Below, piece by piece: positions 14,345 to 15,005 of a DNA stretch of 15,005 nucleotides; within the stretch, counting starts at the first letter, position 1; the number at the start of each line of letters is the position of its first letter. The translations under genes and the position numbers were made by a program. The DNA is taken from the NCBI GenBank assembly GCA_018711085.1, contig DVIR01000001.1, forward strand, positions 1 through 15,005, given 5' to 3'. The notes under the pieces are model-generated. The model searched no databases. It worked only from the letters and a program-made list of their open reading frames with translations, and was not told the DNA's origin. This DNA is from Faeciplasma gallinarum. Its GTDB lineage: Bacteria; Bacillota; Clostridia; Oscillospirales; Ruminococcaceae.

Positions 14345-14932
14345 TTACTTGCCTGCGCGTATGTTTTTAACGGTCTTTTTTTCTATGCTGAGATGTTCGT
14401 AAACCCTGACTCCGCCGTTGCCGACAGGCGCTTGAGCCAAAAGTCCGACCTTTATAACGGGTTCGGCGGGAAGGTGGAAGTATCTCATCATATAAAAGTT
14501 CGTGCCGTCCGTAGAGTAGTGAAATGCGAAGTTGTTTCCGACCCTGCAAACCTGAAGCCAAGCGGAGTTGCCGTCTAAATTACAGCCGTTGGCGTCGTCG
14601 GAGTCGCCCTTTGTGACCACGCTTACCGCGGCATGCGTGCCGAAATCGGTCAGCTCATAGCAGCACTTTGCCCAGCAATTCATATCTTTCATAACCATTA
14701 CGGAAGCAGAATCATAGGTATCTTTAAATTCGTGGGACACTTTTACTCTTAAAACAAAGTCCCCTTCTAATTCAGTATAGTAATATGGCGCGTTGCAAAG
14801 CGACTCGGGGAGTATTCCCTCCTCGCATTCATCAATGCTGCCGCAGAAGAAATCTGTCTGAGGCGGTGCAACAATCTCTATTCTATCGTTTGTCTGACTT
14901 ATAGTGCTTTCGTTCAGCCATTTAAAATCCAT
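14345..14932 (-). CDS. DUF1349-type protein (concanavalin-like beta-sandwich)
   Basis: A 195-residue soluble protein without a signal peptide. It opens with MDFKWLNES, contains the asparagine- and tyrosine-rich middle typical of DUF1349 (DSASVMVMKDMNCWAKCCYE at about 96-115) and ends with the FHYSTDGTNFYMMRYFHLP and KVGLLAQAP region. DUF1349 proteins adopt a concanavalin A-like lectin/glucanase fold; most have no proven activity and are linked to carbohydrate metabolism. The ATG at 14932 is preferred over an in-frame ATG 63 bases upstream because GGAGGGA precedes it and the family starts there. It has its own terminator and an extended -10 promoter, so it is transcribed separately from the AraC and MFS genes but may share their carbohydrate theme. 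Confidence 0.82.
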   Translation of the reverse strand: MDFKWLNESTISQTNDRIEIVAPPQTDFFCGSIDECEEGILPESLCNAPYYYTELEGDFVLRVKVSHEFKDTYDSASVMVMKDMNCWAKCCYELTDFGTHAAVSVVTKGDSDDANGCNLDGNSAWLQVCRVGNNFAFHYSTDGTNFYMMRYFHLPAEPVIKVGLLAQAPVGNGGVRVYEHLSIEKKTVKNIRAGK

Positions 14933-14953
14933 AAATAACGTCCCTCCAAATGC

Positions 14954-14962
14954 ATTATAACA
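14954..14962 (-). promoter_or_regulatory. Extended -10 promoter of the DUF1349 gene
   Basis: On the minus strand TGT-TATAAT is an extended -10 element with no good -35 box. Transcription would begin near 14947, at the first base of the Shine-Dalgarno site GGAGGGA, giving a very short leader. Confidence 0.55.
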
Positions 14963-15005
14963 TCGGCATCTGCAGAAATAAAGGCACAATAGCACTGATT
15001 AAAGG

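Noticed and set aside
1..15005. tRNA, rRNA, CRISPR arrays, insertion sequences or prophage genes
   Set aside because: No cloverleaf or ribosomal sequence, regularly spaced repeats, transposase, integrase or phage-type protein was recognised in any part of the window.

Overview
The window looks like a chromosomal stretch from a low-GC-lineage Firmicute of the class Clostridia, probably a gut or rumen type. Base composition is close to even, AUA is used freely for isoleucine, Shine-Dalgarno sites are strong (GGAGG type), sigma-A promoters are near consensus (TTGACA/TATAAT) and intrinsic terminators are abundant. This is inferred from style and gene families only. The standard code appears to be in use, with TAA, TAG and TGA all serving as stops.

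Layout. 1-521 (minus) is the N-terminal part of an MFS transporter that runs off the left edge. 732-3524 (plus) is a metal operon: a near-consensus promoter with two palindromic operators, a 26-residue peptide gene, a 96-residue glycine-rich membrane-anchored protein, an internal intrinsic terminator, then a 701-residue heavy-metal P-type ATPase of a non-CPC subtype. 3572-4261 (plus) is a TetR regulator with its own tandem operator. 4262-4390 is an unexplained structured stretch. 4435-7989 (plus) encodes one heterodimeric ABC exporter-fold pair. 11661-8169 (minus) encodes a second such pair, tail to tail with the first across a bidirectional terminator; its second gene carries an in-frame TGA inside the nucleotide-binding domain. 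11891-14092 (minus) holds a complete MFS transporter with an AraC-type regulator upstream of it. 14345-14932 (minus) is a DUF1349-type protein.

How they fit together. The palindrome GTTAG-N6-CTAAC occurs four times: twice behind the promoter of the ATPase operon, once in the promoter of the first ABC pair and once exactly filling the 17-base spacer of the promoter of the second ABC pair. One unseen repressor therefore probably controls all three transport units. The half-site resembles those of DtxR/IdeR-type metalloregulators, the ABC pairs resemble YbtPQ/IrtAB-like and CydDC-like transporters, and the peptide/small-protein/ATPase set resembles ferrosome (fez) clusters. The working picture is a metal-starvation regulon, most likely iron, that combines import with intracellular iron handling. 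The TetR operator has a different sequence, so a second layer of control is likely. The AraC-MFS-DUF1349 block at the right looks like unrelated carbohydrate utilisation.
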